Both the position numbers and the translations under genes were made by a program. This document shows, piece by piece, positions 34,448-42,492 of a stretch of 64,000 bases of DNA. The notes below the pieces were generated by a model. That model had not been told where the DNA came from. It ran no database searches and saw only the letters and a list, made by a program, of their open reading frames with translations. Numbering within the stretch: the first letter of the stretch is position 1; the number at the start of each line of letters is the position of its first letter. The DNA lies in contig NZ_WIXI01000041.1 in NCBI RefSeq assembly GCF_009617585.1, positions 62,001-126,000 on the forward strand. Direction: 5' to 3'. The DNA comes from Endobacterium cereale. Its GTDB lineage: Bacteria; Pseudomonadota; Alphaproteobacteria; Rhizobiales; Rhizobiaceae.

Positions 34448-34615
34448 ATGACAGATCAGGACAACAAGCTGGCCGAACTCGGGCCCATCGCCCGGGAACT
34501 CATGAAGCTCGCCGATGAACTGCGAGAATTGGCGGACACACCGCTCTTCAAAGCAGAAGATGTCGCCAATGACGATGCGCCGCCGGCCCGAAAGCTTGCG
34601 AGCCAATTGACCTGA
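34448..34615 (+). CDS. Small hypothetical protein
   Basis: A 55-residue frame from the ATG at 34448 (MTDQDNKLAELGPIARELMK). It is mostly a single amphipathic helix (LMKLADELRELADTPLFKAE) with a disordered tail. The codon use is ordinary for the region. There is no recognised family; a longer frame to 34412 is open. Confidence 0.5.
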   Translation: MTDQDNKLAELGPIARELMKLADELRELADTPLFKAEDVANDDAPPARKLASQLT

Positions 34616-34675
34616 TCAAATATCCCTCGCAGCTTTGCGACTTGATGGATGACCGTGTCGGGATTAGATCGCGGC

Positions 34676-35032
34676 ATGAACAAATTCGAAAGAGCAGAGC
34701 GAAACTACCTCATTGCCGTGCTGAAGCTGGCAGGGGAACCAATTGCCATCATTGCGGATCGCTTCGGCATATCTGTTCAGCATGCCAGCAATGTCGCGCG
34801 GGGTAATGCTTGGATGGTGGAAACAAGGGCTGGAAGACAGGTCGCTCCCGGCCTGACCACACGCGCCGCGGTCGCGATCGAGAAAACCCTCGGCATATGG
34901 CCATCAGACACCAGTAAGGCTTTCGTCGAGGGCAGCGCAATGATTCTGCTTCGCTCTGAGAATGGGCGCCGGGTCATCATGGAAGACATCGGCAGATGGC
35001 TGCAGCTTGAAGCGCAGCCTTCACAGAGCTGA
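34676..35032 (+). CDS. Small HTH-like protein, paralogue of the 35768 gene
   Basis: A 118-residue protein from the ATG at 34676 (MNKFERAERNYLIAVLKLAG). Residues ~20-45 (EPIAIIADRFGISVQHASNV) read as a helix-turn-helix. A conserved block, GLTTRAAVAIEKTLGIWPSD, recurs in the protein at 35768. There is no known domain for the C-terminus. The pair may be local DNA-binding regulators; targets are unknown. Confidence 0.65.
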   Translation: MNKFERAERNYLIAVLKLAGEPIAIIADRFGISVQHASNVARGNAWMVETRAGRQVAPGLTTRAAVAIEKTLGIWPSDTSKAFVEGSAMILLRSENGRRVIMEDIGRWLQLEAQPSQS

Positions 35033-35260
35033 ACCGAAGGGCAAGAGAATGATTGTTTCCTGAAACAACAAGAAGATACTAAGGACTACATCTAGTGATT
35101 GCGTTTTCCGAGACGAAACAGATCAGCTTTCAATAATTGGTGGGCTTGACTGCGCCCTGAAGAGCGCGAGGTCACGGATAAGATTGCCTGTCGCCGTAAA
35201 AGGTTTGGCGCGAAAACGAAGTTCGTTGACAGACAGTTTCTACGCGCCGGAGACGCCGAT

Positions 35261-35501
35261 ATGAGCAACAAGGGAAATTGATTGTGCTGGCCGCGTTCAA
35301 CAAAAACGGTGAATGCGACCTAGTCCCGGCATTTTATCCGCACCAGGCAGAAACAGAGGAAAGAGCGAAGCGTGAAGCTCGCTTGATTGCCGTTCAAGAA
35401 GCCGGTGTGTCGCCTGGAGCAGAGAAGCCTACCCGGCCATCGGCGAATAGGGCTTACCTGTCATTATTTTTCAGGCTGGCGAAGTGCCGGACCTTGAATA
35501 G
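35261..35501 (+). pseudogene. Degraded gene of a small conserved rhizobial family
   Basis: The reconstructed protein would read MSNKGKLIVLAAFNKNGECD, LVPAFYPHQAETEERAKREA, RLIAVQEAGV, then WSREAYPAIGE-GLPVIIFQA and GEVPDLE. Reaching this needs a frame change after the first codons, another at ~35405, and a read-through of a TAG at ~35450, where the family has Tyr. At least three lesions therefore separate it from an intact gene. The family is a short uncharacterised protein; this copy is dead. Confidence 0.65.
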
Positions 35502-35566
35502 GCAGGCAGGATTGCGGAACCAAGTCTTGGTCATTGCATTTTTCGCCGCAGAACGCGGAGATGCAA

Positions 35567-35758
35567 ATGGCCGAAAAGTCTTATACCCTTCCTGAATTTA
35601 CAGAGGCATACTCTTTGGATGCTAAAGAGGCGGAGCGGATTTTTTCCCTCTCGGGGCCGTCTAGGGCCAACCTAGAAGTGTTTATGAAGGTCTACAAAAA
35701 ACCTAAAGCGGCAGAACAGTTCTTTTTGGATCCGTACAGCGTTAAACCTGCCACATAA
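35567..35758 (+). CDS. Small hypothetical protein
   Basis: A 63-residue frame from the ATG at 35567 (MAEKSYTLPEFTEAYSLDAK), with CGGAG 8 bases before it. The sequence EAERIFSLSGPSRANLEVFM and KVYKKPKAAEQFF is helical and charged. It lies 9 bases before the HTH-like gene at 35768 and is probably in its operon. No known family. Confidence 0.6.
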   Translation: MAEKSYTLPEFTEAYSLDAKEAERIFSLSGPSRANLEVFMKVYKKPKAAEQFFLDPYSVKPAT

Positions 35759-35767
35759 ATCGCACCA

Positions 35768-36100
35768 ATGATCGAGATCACCAACCGCAACTACGACATC
35801 GCAGCCGCCCGCGCTGCTGGAGAGCGGCTGAGCTCAATCGCGGACAGATATGGACTGCACGTCAACTCGATCGGGCGGATCGCGCAGGATAACGCTATCT
35901 ACGTCCAGCGCCGCGGTGGTCGCCCTCTGCCAAGCGGCCTTACTGCGAGGGCCGCCGTAAAGATTGAGGATGTCTTGGGGATTTGGCCGACAGCCGCCGA
36001 CATCCCGGAAGTATCCGACCGGTGGGATAGCATGCTGCGTTGGCCGGTCAGAAAAGCGGTTCTAGCCGAAATCAGGGGATGGGTTCGCGCGAGTAGGTAA
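35768..36100 (+). CDS. Small HTH-like protein, paralogue of the 34676 gene
   Basis: A 110-residue protein. The N-terminal AAGERLSSIADRYGLHVNSI is HTH-like. The block GLTARAAVKIEDVLGIWPTA matches GLTTRAAVAIEKTLGIWPSD of the gene 1.1 kb upstream. Apart from these two segments the proteins differ, so the duplication is old. The function is unknown. Confidence 0.7.
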   Translation: MIEITNRNYDIAAARAAGERLSSIADRYGLHVNSIGRIAQDNAIYVQRRGGRPLPSGLTARAAVKIEDVLGIWPTAADIPEVSDRWDSMLRWPVRKAVLAEIRGWVRASR

Positions 36101-36464
36101 GCGGCCGGCTCCTTCTTCTTGCATTTTCGCCCGTGGCTCTTGCACCGCAACTTAAAAACCGATCAGGATAAAAAACTGATGGACCTCTCAGTCCCGCGCC
36201 ATCCACATCTCAATGGAAGCAATGAAAAAAGCGAGTATGGAGGTGCGGAGAAAGATTATGAGTGCATCGTGCATGAGGCACCTTTTTTACGACGTCGGCC
36301 TGACAGCCCTCAGACGCCGACGTTCCACGATTGGAGGTAAGCGTACTTGAGACACGTTGCAGTATGGTCTCTTGTTCATTCCGACAGCGCAGCTTAATGG
36401 CTGGATGTATTCATTATCGCCGGTTGAGCAAAAGGGTTTGCGGACCTCTTTTTCTTTTCATGAC
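36101..36464. other. Intergenic stretch
   Basis: No convincing gene. A frame at 36119-36340 lacks a domain. An 8-bp inverted repeat ACGTCGGC (36292-36299) with GCCGACGT (36316-36323) is present, preceded by a run of T on the plus strand. Its role is unclear. Confidence 0.35.
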
Positions 36465-36494
36465 GAAAAATGCCCCCTGCCACCGGCAGGAGGC
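36465..36494 (-). terminator. Intrinsic terminator after the secreted Gly/Ser-rich gene
   Basis: Read on the minus strand, GCCTCCTGCC and GGCAGGGGGC form a stem with a 3-base loop and one mismatch, followed by ATTTTTCG. It sits 22 bases after the stop at 36516. Confidence 0.7.
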
Positions 36495-36515
36495 GTTTAA
36501 TAGGATTGCAAGTAA

Positions 36516-36842
36516 TTAGCAGGACGTGCCGACGGTGCCTGCGCCAGGATTGGACTTATCACCAGCGGTGTCAGCTTTGCCAGCCTGTGCTGCGCCCTGC
36601 GTGCCGCCTGGAGCGCCACAGTTGGACTGCGAGCTGCCGGCTGTATTACCCTGCGAAGCGCCGGAGTTGCCATTGCCGCCCGCGCCGTTGTCGGTCGATC
36701 CGTTGTTCGAAGAGCTGGAATTGCCGCTGTTCGCGCTACCACTATTTGAACCGTCGCCACCCGAACCGCCGCTCGCACCCTGTGCCATAGCTGAGGTTGC
36801 CAGACCGACAGAGAGAGCCGCGACTGTGAGAATTTTAATCAT
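36516..36842 (-). CDS. Secreted Gly/Ser/Asn-rich low-complexity protein
   Basis: A 108-residue protein. A signal peptide is clear: MIKILTVAALSVGLATSAMA, cut likely after AMA. The mature chain is almost all Gly, Ser, Asn and Ala (GASGGSGGDGSNSGSANSGN), with two Cys near the end (SQSNCGAPGG and the last residues GTSC) that could form a disulfide. AGAGGA precedes the ATG at 36842. Such repeats are common in rhizobial exported proteins of unknown role. It is followed by its own terminator. Confidence 0.75.
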   Translation of the reverse strand: MIKILTVAALSVGLATSAMAQGASGGSGGDGSNSGSANSGNSSSSNNGSTDNGAGGNGNSGASQGNTAGSSQSNCGAPGGTQGAAQAGKADTAGDKSNPGAGTVGTSC

Positions 36843-37063
36843 CAGGTGTTCCTCTTTGGTATTTTTTTGACCCTGAGAGAACATGTAGACTTACCAATGG
36901 TTCCTGCTAAGGAGCAAACAAGAATCCGCCATCTGGTCAGGGCGACCCCGGCGCTTCGACTGCAGACATCACAGAAAACGGCTAGACGAAGATCGAGAGC
37001 GATCGTACCCCGCCCATGTACGCCAAAAGTCATGACCAGAAGTATGTCAGGATCCTGAAACAC

Positions 37064-37089
37064 AAAAAGCCGCCGTTTCTGGAGCGGCT
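37064..37089 (-). terminator. Intrinsic terminator after the secreted nuclease-like gene
   Basis: On the minus strand, AGCCGC pairs with GCGGCT around a 10-base loop and is followed by TTTTTG. It begins 6 bases after the stop at 37095. Confidence 0.7.
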
Positions 37090-37094
37090 CTTCT

Positions 37095-37520
37095 TTACCA
37101 GCCATCAGCCAGCTGATGCTGGCGGCAATCCTCAAGCCTGCGCGCATCCGCTGCACAAGCCCACACGGCGATCGGAAGACGCCAACGCGCAGCCGTCTCA
37201 CGGATCAGCAGTTCATGCGACTGGCATTTTGCCTCTCCCATGTTCTGCCGGCAAACAAGAATGATGCCAGGCTTTTTGCCCGTTGCGGCAGAGTACGACA
37301 GCGCCTGGCCGATCGCCTCGGCCCATTTGTTCGAGTATTCTACCTCGACGGCATATTTCCGCCCGATGCAGTCCGCGCGCGTTCCGTTCGGCAAGGAAAC
37401 TTCCGTACGCATGCCACGGCACAACATGTCTCTGTAGTCGCTTTCGTACGGGGCAGCGGCGGCAGGAGAGCTCACGGTGACGAGACCCCAAAGAAGGGCA
37501 GGAGAGAAGCGTGTTTTCAT
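37095..37520 (-). CDS. Exported protein with a PD-(D/E)xK nuclease-like pattern
   Basis: A 141-residue protein. MKTRFSPALLWGLVTVSSPA is a signal peptide, cut near PAAAA. The mature part reads NGTRADCIGRKYAVEVEYSN, KWAEAIGQALSYSAATGKKP, then GIILVC. The D, then ExE, then K in helix AEAIGQALSY spacing is that of the restriction-endonuclease-like fold. Five Cys could make disulfides in the periplasm. An exported member of this fold is unusual. The activity is predicted from pattern only. Confidence 0.7.
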   Translation of the reverse strand: MKTRFSPALLWGLVTVSSPAAAAPYESDYRDMLCRGMRTEVSLPNGTRADCIGRKYAVEVEYSNKWAEAIGQALSYSAATGKKPGIILVCRQNMGEAKCQSHELLIRETAARWRLPIAVWACAADARRLEDCRQHQLADGW

Positions 37521-37556
37521 GCCAATCTTATCGCACCCGAAACTCAAAAACGCAAA

Positions 37557-37584
37557 AAAGCCGCTCCGTCACCGGAGCGGCTTT
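37557..37584 (-). terminator. Intrinsic terminator
   Basis: A perfect 12-bp stem AAAGCCGCTCCG / CGGAGCGGCTTT around TCAC, followed on the minus strand by TTTTTTGCG and more T. It would end transcripts from the response-regulator remnant at 37640; on the plus strand the T-run is short. Confidence 0.75.
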
Positions 37585-37639
37585 CATCATTCTCACTTGC
37601 TGCGAATGCTCTCTTTCTCGAGGGAGGCAAGCCCTCTGT

Positions 37640-37834
37640 TTAGCTCTCTCTTACATATCGCCCGACGAAGCACCTCTCGTCCTGCTTGACTGATTTCCCG
37701 TGTCGTCGGCGAATGATGTCTAGCGCCTCGTTAGTCGTGTTCGCCTCGTCGATCTCGAAGCCAGCATCCTCGCGTGCGTCGATAACCGGAAGACGGATCG
37801 ATGCCTCGTCATCGACAGCCAAAACTCTACGCAT
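37640..37834 (-). pseudogene. Truncated response-regulator receiver domain
   Basis: A 64-codon frame with the start of a CheY-like receiver: MRRVLAVDDEASIRLPVIDA, REDAGFEIDEANTTNEALDI. The phosphoacceptor Asp and the rest of the ~120-residue domain are missing after residue ~45, where unrelated sequence takes over. It cannot be phosphorylated normally. It is a remnant of a rhizobial single-domain regulator. Confidence 0.7.
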
Positions 37835-37934
37835 TCACTTCTCCCGATCCGTTTAAGCCGTAAGCGCACGATCCAATTCAAAATTACCGCAGTGCGCTCA
37901 GCTTCGACCCGTTAAAAAGTAGCTGATCGTTGTA

Positions 37935-38177
37935 TTAGCTGGTCGGGTCGTCTCGGGTCTCCATCGCAAGATCGTGGAGAGCTTGCGTATCTTCGGCATC
38001 ATACTCTGCTGAAAGTATCACGCTTAGGAATGCAGCTCGCGCGATCTCCTTATTGGAGGCCTTCGGATGCTTTTCCTTCACGGCCTCGATCAGCGCCTTC
38101 GGTTTCATCCCCGGAACGGCCAGCTCTCTGATGGTGGCAGCCATCGCCTCGATTTCCTTGAGCTTCTTTTCTCTCAT
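37935..38177 (-). CDS. Small helical hypothetical protein (intact copy of a duplicated gene)
   Basis: An 80-residue protein from the ATG at 38177, with GGAG 9 bases upstream. It is fully helical: MREKKLKEIEAMAATIRELA, VKEKHPKASNKEIARAAFLS, ILSAEYDAEDTQALHDLAME. A diverged, frameshifted copy lies at 46758-46995. No family is known to me. Confidence 0.7.
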   Translation of the reverse strand: MREKKLKEIEAMAATIRELAVPGMKPKALIEAVKEKHPKASNKEIARAAFLSVILSAEYDAEDTQALHDLAMETRDDPTS

Positions 38178-38252
38178 GCGCAATCTCCGTGCGGCAGCCT
38201 GGCGTATTCAGTGAATGGTTCGACAATAGCGCGTCCAGATGACGGCCCGTTA
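37941..38252. repeat. Direct repeat copy 1 (~310 bp)
   Basis: This segment, starting GGTCGGGTCGTCTCGGG and ending near CGCGTCCAGATGACGGCCCG, recurs at 46758-47081 in the same orientation with roughly 10% substitutions and several indels. It covers the small helical gene and its promoter. Confidence 0.8.
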
Positions 38253-38300
38253 TCCGCGCATGGGCCGCAGTCTCATGACTTCTATGCGGATGAGATGGGT

Positions 38301-38325
38301 GGAACGAGTCGCTCCAGCGGGAGTT
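38301..38325 (+). promoter_or_regulatory. EcfG-like promoter for the DUF2934 gene
   Basis: GGAAC (38301-38305), 16 bases, AGTT (38322-38325). The consensus for the alphaproteobacterial general-stress sigma factor is GGAAC-N16/17-CGTT; the first base of the -10 differs. It ends 27 bases before the ATG. Confidence 0.55.
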
Positions 38326-38352
38326 GGTTTATTCCATCAGGAGGAGACGACC

Positions 38353-38595
38353 ATGGACAACAGAGAACAGCAGAGCCGCGAACGGGCGTATAAACTGTGG
38401 GAAGACGAAGGCCGCCCAAAGGGCGCCCACGATGACCATTGGGAGCGCGCGGAAGACCAGCATGCGCTGGTCGAACAGCAATCGGACGACGTGACGAAGG
38501 TCAATCAGGAGGCCGATGACAAGTTCGCCAAGGATGACCGGGTTTCTGAGAACGCCGCCGATATCAAGCCACCGTCGGCTGTCAGCCCGGATTGA
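38353..38595 (+). CDS. DUF2934 domain protein
   Basis: An 80-residue acidic protein: MDNREQQSRERAYKLWEDEG, RPKGAHDDHWERAEDQH are the DUF2934 block. The tail is disordered. GAGGAG lies before the ATG at 38353, and an EcfG-like promoter lies just upstream. DUF2934 proteins are small stress-induced proteins of unknown role in rhizobia. A second member is encoded at 44020. Confidence 0.85.
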   Translation: MDNREQQSRERAYKLWEDEGRPKGAHDDHWERAEDQHALVEQQSDDVTKVNQEADDKFAKDDRVSENAADIKPPSAVSPD

Positions 38596-38605
38596 GGAGG
38601 ACGCC

Positions 38606-38812
38606 ATGACCGATGTGAAAAAAGGCGACAAGGTGACTTGGGAAACCAGCCAGGGTGAAACCAAGGGAAAGGTCGTCAAGAAACAGACCTCCGACACGAA
38701 GATCAAGGGACACACGGTCAGGGCCTCGAAGAACGATCCGCAAGTCATCGTGGAGAGTAGCAAGTCCGGAAAGAGGGCGGCGCATAAACCCGAGGCCCTC
38801 AGGAAAGCCTAG
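38606..38812 (+). CDS. DUF2945 (Tudor-like) small protein
   Basis: A 68-residue basic protein: VKKGDKVTWETSQGETKGKV, VKKQTSDTKIKGHTVRASKN are the DUF2945 beta-barrel (HVA1/Tudor-like) pattern. GGAGG precedes the ATG. It follows the DUF2934 gene by 10 bases and shares its stress promoter. The function is unproven. Confidence 0.88.
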   Translation: MTDVKKGDKVTWETSQGETKGKVVKKQTSDTKIKGHTVRASKNDPQVIVESSKSGKRAAHKPEALRKA

Positions 38813-38887
38813 CGACCTGTCCGTGCTTTTCGATTTAGAACGCAGCGTCGAGGCGACAGGAGAACCGTGCGCAATCAAATGATGAGC

Positions 38888-39305
38888 CTATTACTTCACG
38901 AGCCTTGACGTTCTGATTGAGCCTGCGACGCAAGGCAATTTGCCGACGCCCTCTCCCGATGACCTCGCAATCCCGATGGTGTCTCCCGTCGATCTGGCAA
39001 AGGCCGCGGTCAGGCGCCTGTTAAGTCCTGTCGAGGACATCAGAATCCGATACGTTGAAGGACCGAGCCGCCATACGATGAAGGATGTCGCCGATATCAT
39101 CTCGAAGCCTGTTGGATTGGCGATCAGCCTCCACCGCATTCCAGGAGACGGAATCGAGCAAAGTTTCAGAGACCTTGGTTTTTACACGTCGACCGCCCGA
39201 GCGTATAAAAGCATGACGTTGGCCACAATCGATGCACCAGGGCATCCAAGGGATTTCATCGGCGGCGACATGTCTCTTGGACAGTACCTCGAAACGGTAA
39301 TCTGA
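38888..39305 (+). pseudogene. C-terminal remnant of an NmrA-like NAD(P)-binding protein
   Basis: The frame reads YYFTSLDVLIEPATQGNLPT, PMVSPVDLAKAAVRRLLSPV, IRIRYVEGPSRHTMKDVADI, which is the back half of an NmrA/azoreductase-like atypical SDR. The Rossmann N-terminus is absent; a matching N-terminal scrap lies at 47078-47152, next to the second copy of the direct repeat. An in-frame start exists at 38940, but the fold would be incomplete. Confidence 0.75.
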
Positions 39306-39343
39306 GCGTCGCGCAAATATGGACCGTAAAAGGAGACATCGCC

Positions 39344-39736
39344 ATGCGACTGGCAACATGCAGATGCGCCCGCTTAACCGTTACCTGTGACGGGGAGCCA
39401 ATGCGGGTTTCGGTGTGCCACTGCCTGGAGTGCCAGCGTCGTACCGGAAGCGCATTTGGTGTCCAAGCTCGGTTCCCAGGAACAGCCGTGACAGTCGAAG
39501 GGACTTTCAAAACTTATGAACGCGTAGGCGAGGGAGGACTGTGGGCGAGGTATCACTTTTGTCCCGATTGCGGGTCGACGGTATTCTACGAAAACCAGGA
39601 CGTTCCTGACGCATTCGCGATCCCGGTCGGTGCCTTCGCAGAGCCAGACTTCCCGCCGCCCACAAGATCGATTTTCGAAAAGCGCAGGCATGAATGGGTT
39701 GAGGTCGCCGGGGAAGGAATCGACCGTCAGCCCTGA
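39344..39736 (+). CDS. GFA family zinc-binding protein
   Basis: A 130-residue GFA/CENP-V-type protein. Zinc ligands are visible as CRCARLTVTC, CHCLECQRRTGSAFG and CPDCGSTVFYE. The family includes glutathione-dependent formaldehyde-activating enzyme, but most members have no proven activity. AAAAGGAG precedes the ATG. It may take part in aldehyde or thiol stress response. Confidence 0.92.
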   Translation: MRLATCRCARLTVTCDGEPMRVSVCHCLECQRRTGSAFGVQARFPGTAVTVEGTFKTYERVGEGGLWARYHFCPDCGSTVFYENQDVPDAFAIPVGAFAEPDFPPPTRSIFEKRRHEWVEVAGEGIDRQP

Positions 39737-39943
39737 ACCACATCCTGTGGAGAAGTGCATCCGTATATTCGCATTTCCTCATGTCTGAGCTATTAGCTCG
39801 TTGCCGCATGGCGGAGGCCTGCACCCTCGGCTCGAAAAGCCACGGGCCTCCAATAACCCCACGCTGAGCCGCTTCCACGCACCCGATTTTGTTGTAGAGC
39901 CGCCACACTCCGACATTCTGTCTGTTTCGGCGTCCGCGCACAG

Positions 39944-39968
39944 GGAACATCAGCATCGACGGGCTGTT
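39944..39968 (+). promoter_or_regulatory. EcfG-like promoter for the alpha/beta hydrolase
   Basis: GGAAC (39944-39948), 16 bases, TGTT (39965-39968), 37 bases before the ATG at 40006. Confidence 0.5.
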
Positions 39969-40005
39969 CGTAGGGGATCGCCCTCCAGTGATCCGAGGCC
40001 ACGAC

Positions 40006-40911
40006 ATGAAAAGTTCGCAGACCTCACGCATTGTCGATCTCGAAAACATTTCTCTTCACATCGTCGAGGAGGGGCCTCCCGACGGAGAGCCGGTCCTGCT
40101 GCTCCATGGTTTTCCAGAATACTGGCGAGCTTGGAGAAACCAGTCATCCACCTTGGCCGAGGCCGGGTTTCGGGTCGTGATGATCGATATGCGCGGGTAC
40201 GGTCAGAGCAGCGCACCGCCTGATGTTTCCGACTACCGCATCGCCAATCTGGTCGATGACGTGGAGCGACTTGCGTCATATCTCGGGTGGCAGAGCTTCA
40301 ATATCATTGGCCACGATTGGGGCGGCATAGTTGCGTGGGTCGTCGCTTCTTTCCATCCAATGCGCGTAAAGCGTTTGGTCGTGCTCAATGCGCCACACCT
40401 CGATGTCATGGCGGACGTTATGCGCAAGATGCCGTCGCAAATGATCCGAAGTGCTTACATCGCATTCTTCCAGTTGCCGTCGCTTCCGGAGACACTCTTG
40501 CGTGCAGGTCGCTTCAAGTTGCTGGCCGATTCCCTGACGAAGACGGCGCGCCCAGGCATCTTTACCGACGATGAGTTGGAGCAGTATCGACAGCAATGGC
40601 AGCCCGAGGGTCGCCTGAAGGCGATGCTGAACTACTACCGGGCCCTGGTAAGGGAACCCCGCCCAGCGCTCGGCCGGATCGTGCCCCCGGTCCTTATCTT
40701 ATGGGGTTGCAAGGATCGCGCCTTGGCTTTCAGGCTTGCCAAGGAAAGCCTGATCCAGTGTGCCAACGGCCGGATGTGCGTACATCGGAGTGCGACGCAT
40801 TGGGTTCATCTCGAGGAGCCGGAGTGGACGAACGCCCACATCATTCGTTTCCTGGAAGCGGATCACGAACTCGACCGACCCGAACCTGGCCTGTTCGATG
40901 AAACCGCGTAG
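40006..40911 (+). CDS. Alpha/beta hydrolase, epoxide-hydrolase-like
   Basis: About 301 residues. The oxyanion motif is LLLHGFPEYWRAW, the nucleophile is Asp in GHDWGGIVAW, and the C-terminal charge relay is DRAL with His in SATHWVHLEEP. The Asp nucleophile and the HGFP motif favour epoxide hydrolase or haloalkane dehalogenase chemistry rather than an esterase. The ATG at 40006 is used; a GTG at 39988 is in frame. It has an EcfG-like promoter. Confidence 0.9.
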   Translation: MKSSQTSRIVDLENISLHIVEEGPPDGEPVLLLHGFPEYWRAWRNQSSTLAEAGFRVVMIDMRGYGQSSAPPDVSDYRIANLVDDVERLASYLGWQSFNIIGHDWGGIVAWVVASFHPMRVKRLVVLNAPHLDVMADVMRKMPSQMIRSAYIAFFQLPSLPETLLRAGRFKLLADSLTKTARPGIFTDDELEQYRQQWQPEGRLKAMLNYYRALVREPRPALGRIVPPVLILWGCKDRALAFRLAKESLIQCANGRMCVHRSATHWVHLEEPEWTNAHIIRFLEADHELDRPEPGLFDETA

Positions 40912-40980
40912 GGCGCACCGCGACTTGGTGCAACCATTTCATGAGACGGCGCGTTCGACCGTCGTGAATGGGAGAACAAG

Positions 40981-41361
40981 ATGGACAAGAAGCTGAACCG
41001 CGTTTACAAAGCTTTGATCAAAGGCGCGGCCGATGGACGGGCCGGAACCGATCTCCACGACTTCGTGACGGACAAGTGTCTCAAGACGTCAAGCAAGCGT
41101 ATCGTGAAGGCCTCACTTATGGCCTTGACCGATCCCGACGTTAGGAAGCGGTATGTGCTCGAAGCAATCTTTGATCTAGCTATCAAATATCGCCTCTCGT
41201 CTCTAGGTGTCGAGGAAGACACTGTCGAAGACGACAAGGACGACGGAAAAGCGCCGTCGATATCGAGCGAGCTGAAATCAAAGCTCCACAGTTCGGCCTC
41301 AGTTGCGGCGATTGCTGACGGGGTCGCCGAGGCACTGCCTCCGCGCGGCCAAGTCCATTAA
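40981..41361 (+). CDS. Hypothetical protein upstream of the CYTH gene
   Basis: A 126-residue protein: MDKKLNRVYKALIKGAADGR, FVTDKCLKTSSKRIVKASLM, ALTDPDVRKRYVLEAIFDLA are helical. The tail is acidic then Ala-rich. GGGAG precedes the ATG. It lies 16 bases before the CYTH gene and probably shares its operon. No known family. Confidence 0.7.
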   Translation: MDKKLNRVYKALIKGAADGRAGTDLHDFVTDKCLKTSSKRIVKASLMALTDPDVRKRYVLEAIFDLAIKYRLSSLGVEEDTVEDDKDDGKAPSISSELKSKLHSSASVAAIADGVAEALPPRGQVH

Positions 41362-41377
41362 TCGGGACAGTCGAAGG

Positions 41378-41860
41378 ATGGCGGTAGAAATCGAACGTAA
41401 ATTCTTGGTCGTAGACAATAGCTGGCGATCCCAAAGCCTCAAGCGTCGCAGCATCTCTGACCACCTCATAGCGCGATTCGAAAACGAGAATGGCAAAGCG
41501 CGTGTCCGGATATGTGACGGCGCGGCGATGCTGACCATCAAGGGACCTCGTCGAGGTTTCTCGCGAAACGAGTTCCATGTGGACCTGAAGGAGGAAGACG
41601 CTCAGTCGATGGTAGCCGAGTTCGCCTCGGGGCCTGCACTGTCGAAAACCAGACACGACATCGAACACGGAGGCCTTGTCTGGCAAGTCGACGAATTCGG
41701 AGGCCACTTGGAGGGTTTGGTAACATGTGAAGTCGAGCTTCCGTCCGAGAACTACTCGTTTGAGAAGCCCTTGTGGGCAGGGAGTGAAATCACCGGTGAC
41801 ACTCGCTACAGTTCGAGCACGCTCGCCGACGTGCTCTCGAGCCGAGACCATGTGGCCTGA
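41378..41860 (+). CDS. CYTH domain protein
   Basis: A 160-residue CYTH (CyaB/thiamine triphosphatase) protein with the signature EIERKFLVVD at residues 4-13. Conserved charged strands follow (ARFENENGKARVRICDGAAM, LTIKGPRRGFSRNEFHVDL), ending LVTCEVELPSENYSFEKPL. The fold forms a tunnel that hydrolyses triphosphates with divalent metal; many bacterial members are inorganic triphosphatases. The start was chosen at 41378 because the motif must be near the N-terminus. Confidence 0.9.
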   Translation: MAVEIERKFLVVDNSWRSQSLKRRSISDHLIARFENENGKARVRICDGAAMLTIKGPRRGFSRNEFHVDLKEEDAQSMVAEFASGPALSKTRHDIEHGGLVWQVDEFGGHLEGLVTCEVELPSENYSFEKPLWAGSEITGDTRYSSSTLADVLSSRDHVA

Positions 41861-42150
41861 GACGGGCAAGGTAACAAAAGGATGAGATCCGGTCGTTGAA
41901 AGGATTTTCCGGAGCAGCTCTCCAGTGGGATTTCGCAAACTTCTCTCGGCGAACTGTTCCTGGATTTCTCTCTGCTTCGCCGCGGTGAATGAAGATGTGA
42001 TGATGCCCTTCGTGCTGTCTGGACAAGAACTCCGCTGATGCGGTTTCGTTCGACACGCGATGGTTCACTTCGGAAAACGGCAGCGATCATTCGCTATCGT
42101 AAGCGGTCTCGTCGGCTGAGGATCGAGGTCTTGAATACGGCTTGGCTGCG
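41861..42150. other. Intergenic stretch between convergent operons
   Basis: No gene is called. Frames at 41790-42068 on the minus strand overlap the end of the CYTH gene and have no domain. Confidence 0.4.
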
Positions 42151-42492
42151 TCAGTCCTCGAGCGGATCATGACCCCAGTTCATAAGCGAATGCCGCCATG
42201 TGGAGCCCTCGACGTCTTTCTTGGGGCCTCCCTGCGCAAGATGGCGGTGGACGTAACCCACCACCTTACGCATGTGAACAAAGTCGTCGTCGGTCAGATC
42301 GGTCTTCGACTTTTTCTTGATCTCAACGATCCTACGACCTGAATGATGGCCTACGGTTTCGCCGCCACTACCGTCGGTCCAGCCCGCCGACTTGCTGTCG
42401 TCGGTCTTAAGCCACTTTGCCAGTGACGACGGTGTCATGTTTACGGCCTCGCGGAACTCGCCCCATATGTTTTCGCGATCAAGCTCGCTCAT
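42151..42492 (-). CDS. DUF3140 family protein
   Basis: A 113-residue protein starting MSELDRENIWGEFREAVNMT. The DUF3140 block is WLKTDDSKSAGWTDGSGGET, VGHHSGRRIVEIKKKSKTDL, and DDDFVHMRKVVGYVHRHLAQ. The fold suggests DNA binding, and the family is associated with stress operons. It overlaps the upstream gene by 4 bases (ATGA). Confidence 0.9.
   Translation of the reverse strand: MSELDRENIWGEFREAVNMTPSSLAKWLKTDDSKSAGWTDGSGGETVGHHSGRRIVEIKKKSKTDLTDDDFVHMRKVVGYVHRHLAQGGPKKDVEGSTWRHSLMNWGHDPLED

Noticed and set aside
39507..40049. 180-codon minus-strand frame
   Set aside because: It is antisense to the GFA gene and the hydrolase start, Arg/Pro-rich, and has no domain.
41790..42068. 92-codon minus-strand frame after the CYTH gene
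   Set aside because: Overlaps the CYTH end, has no domain, and codon use looks antisense.
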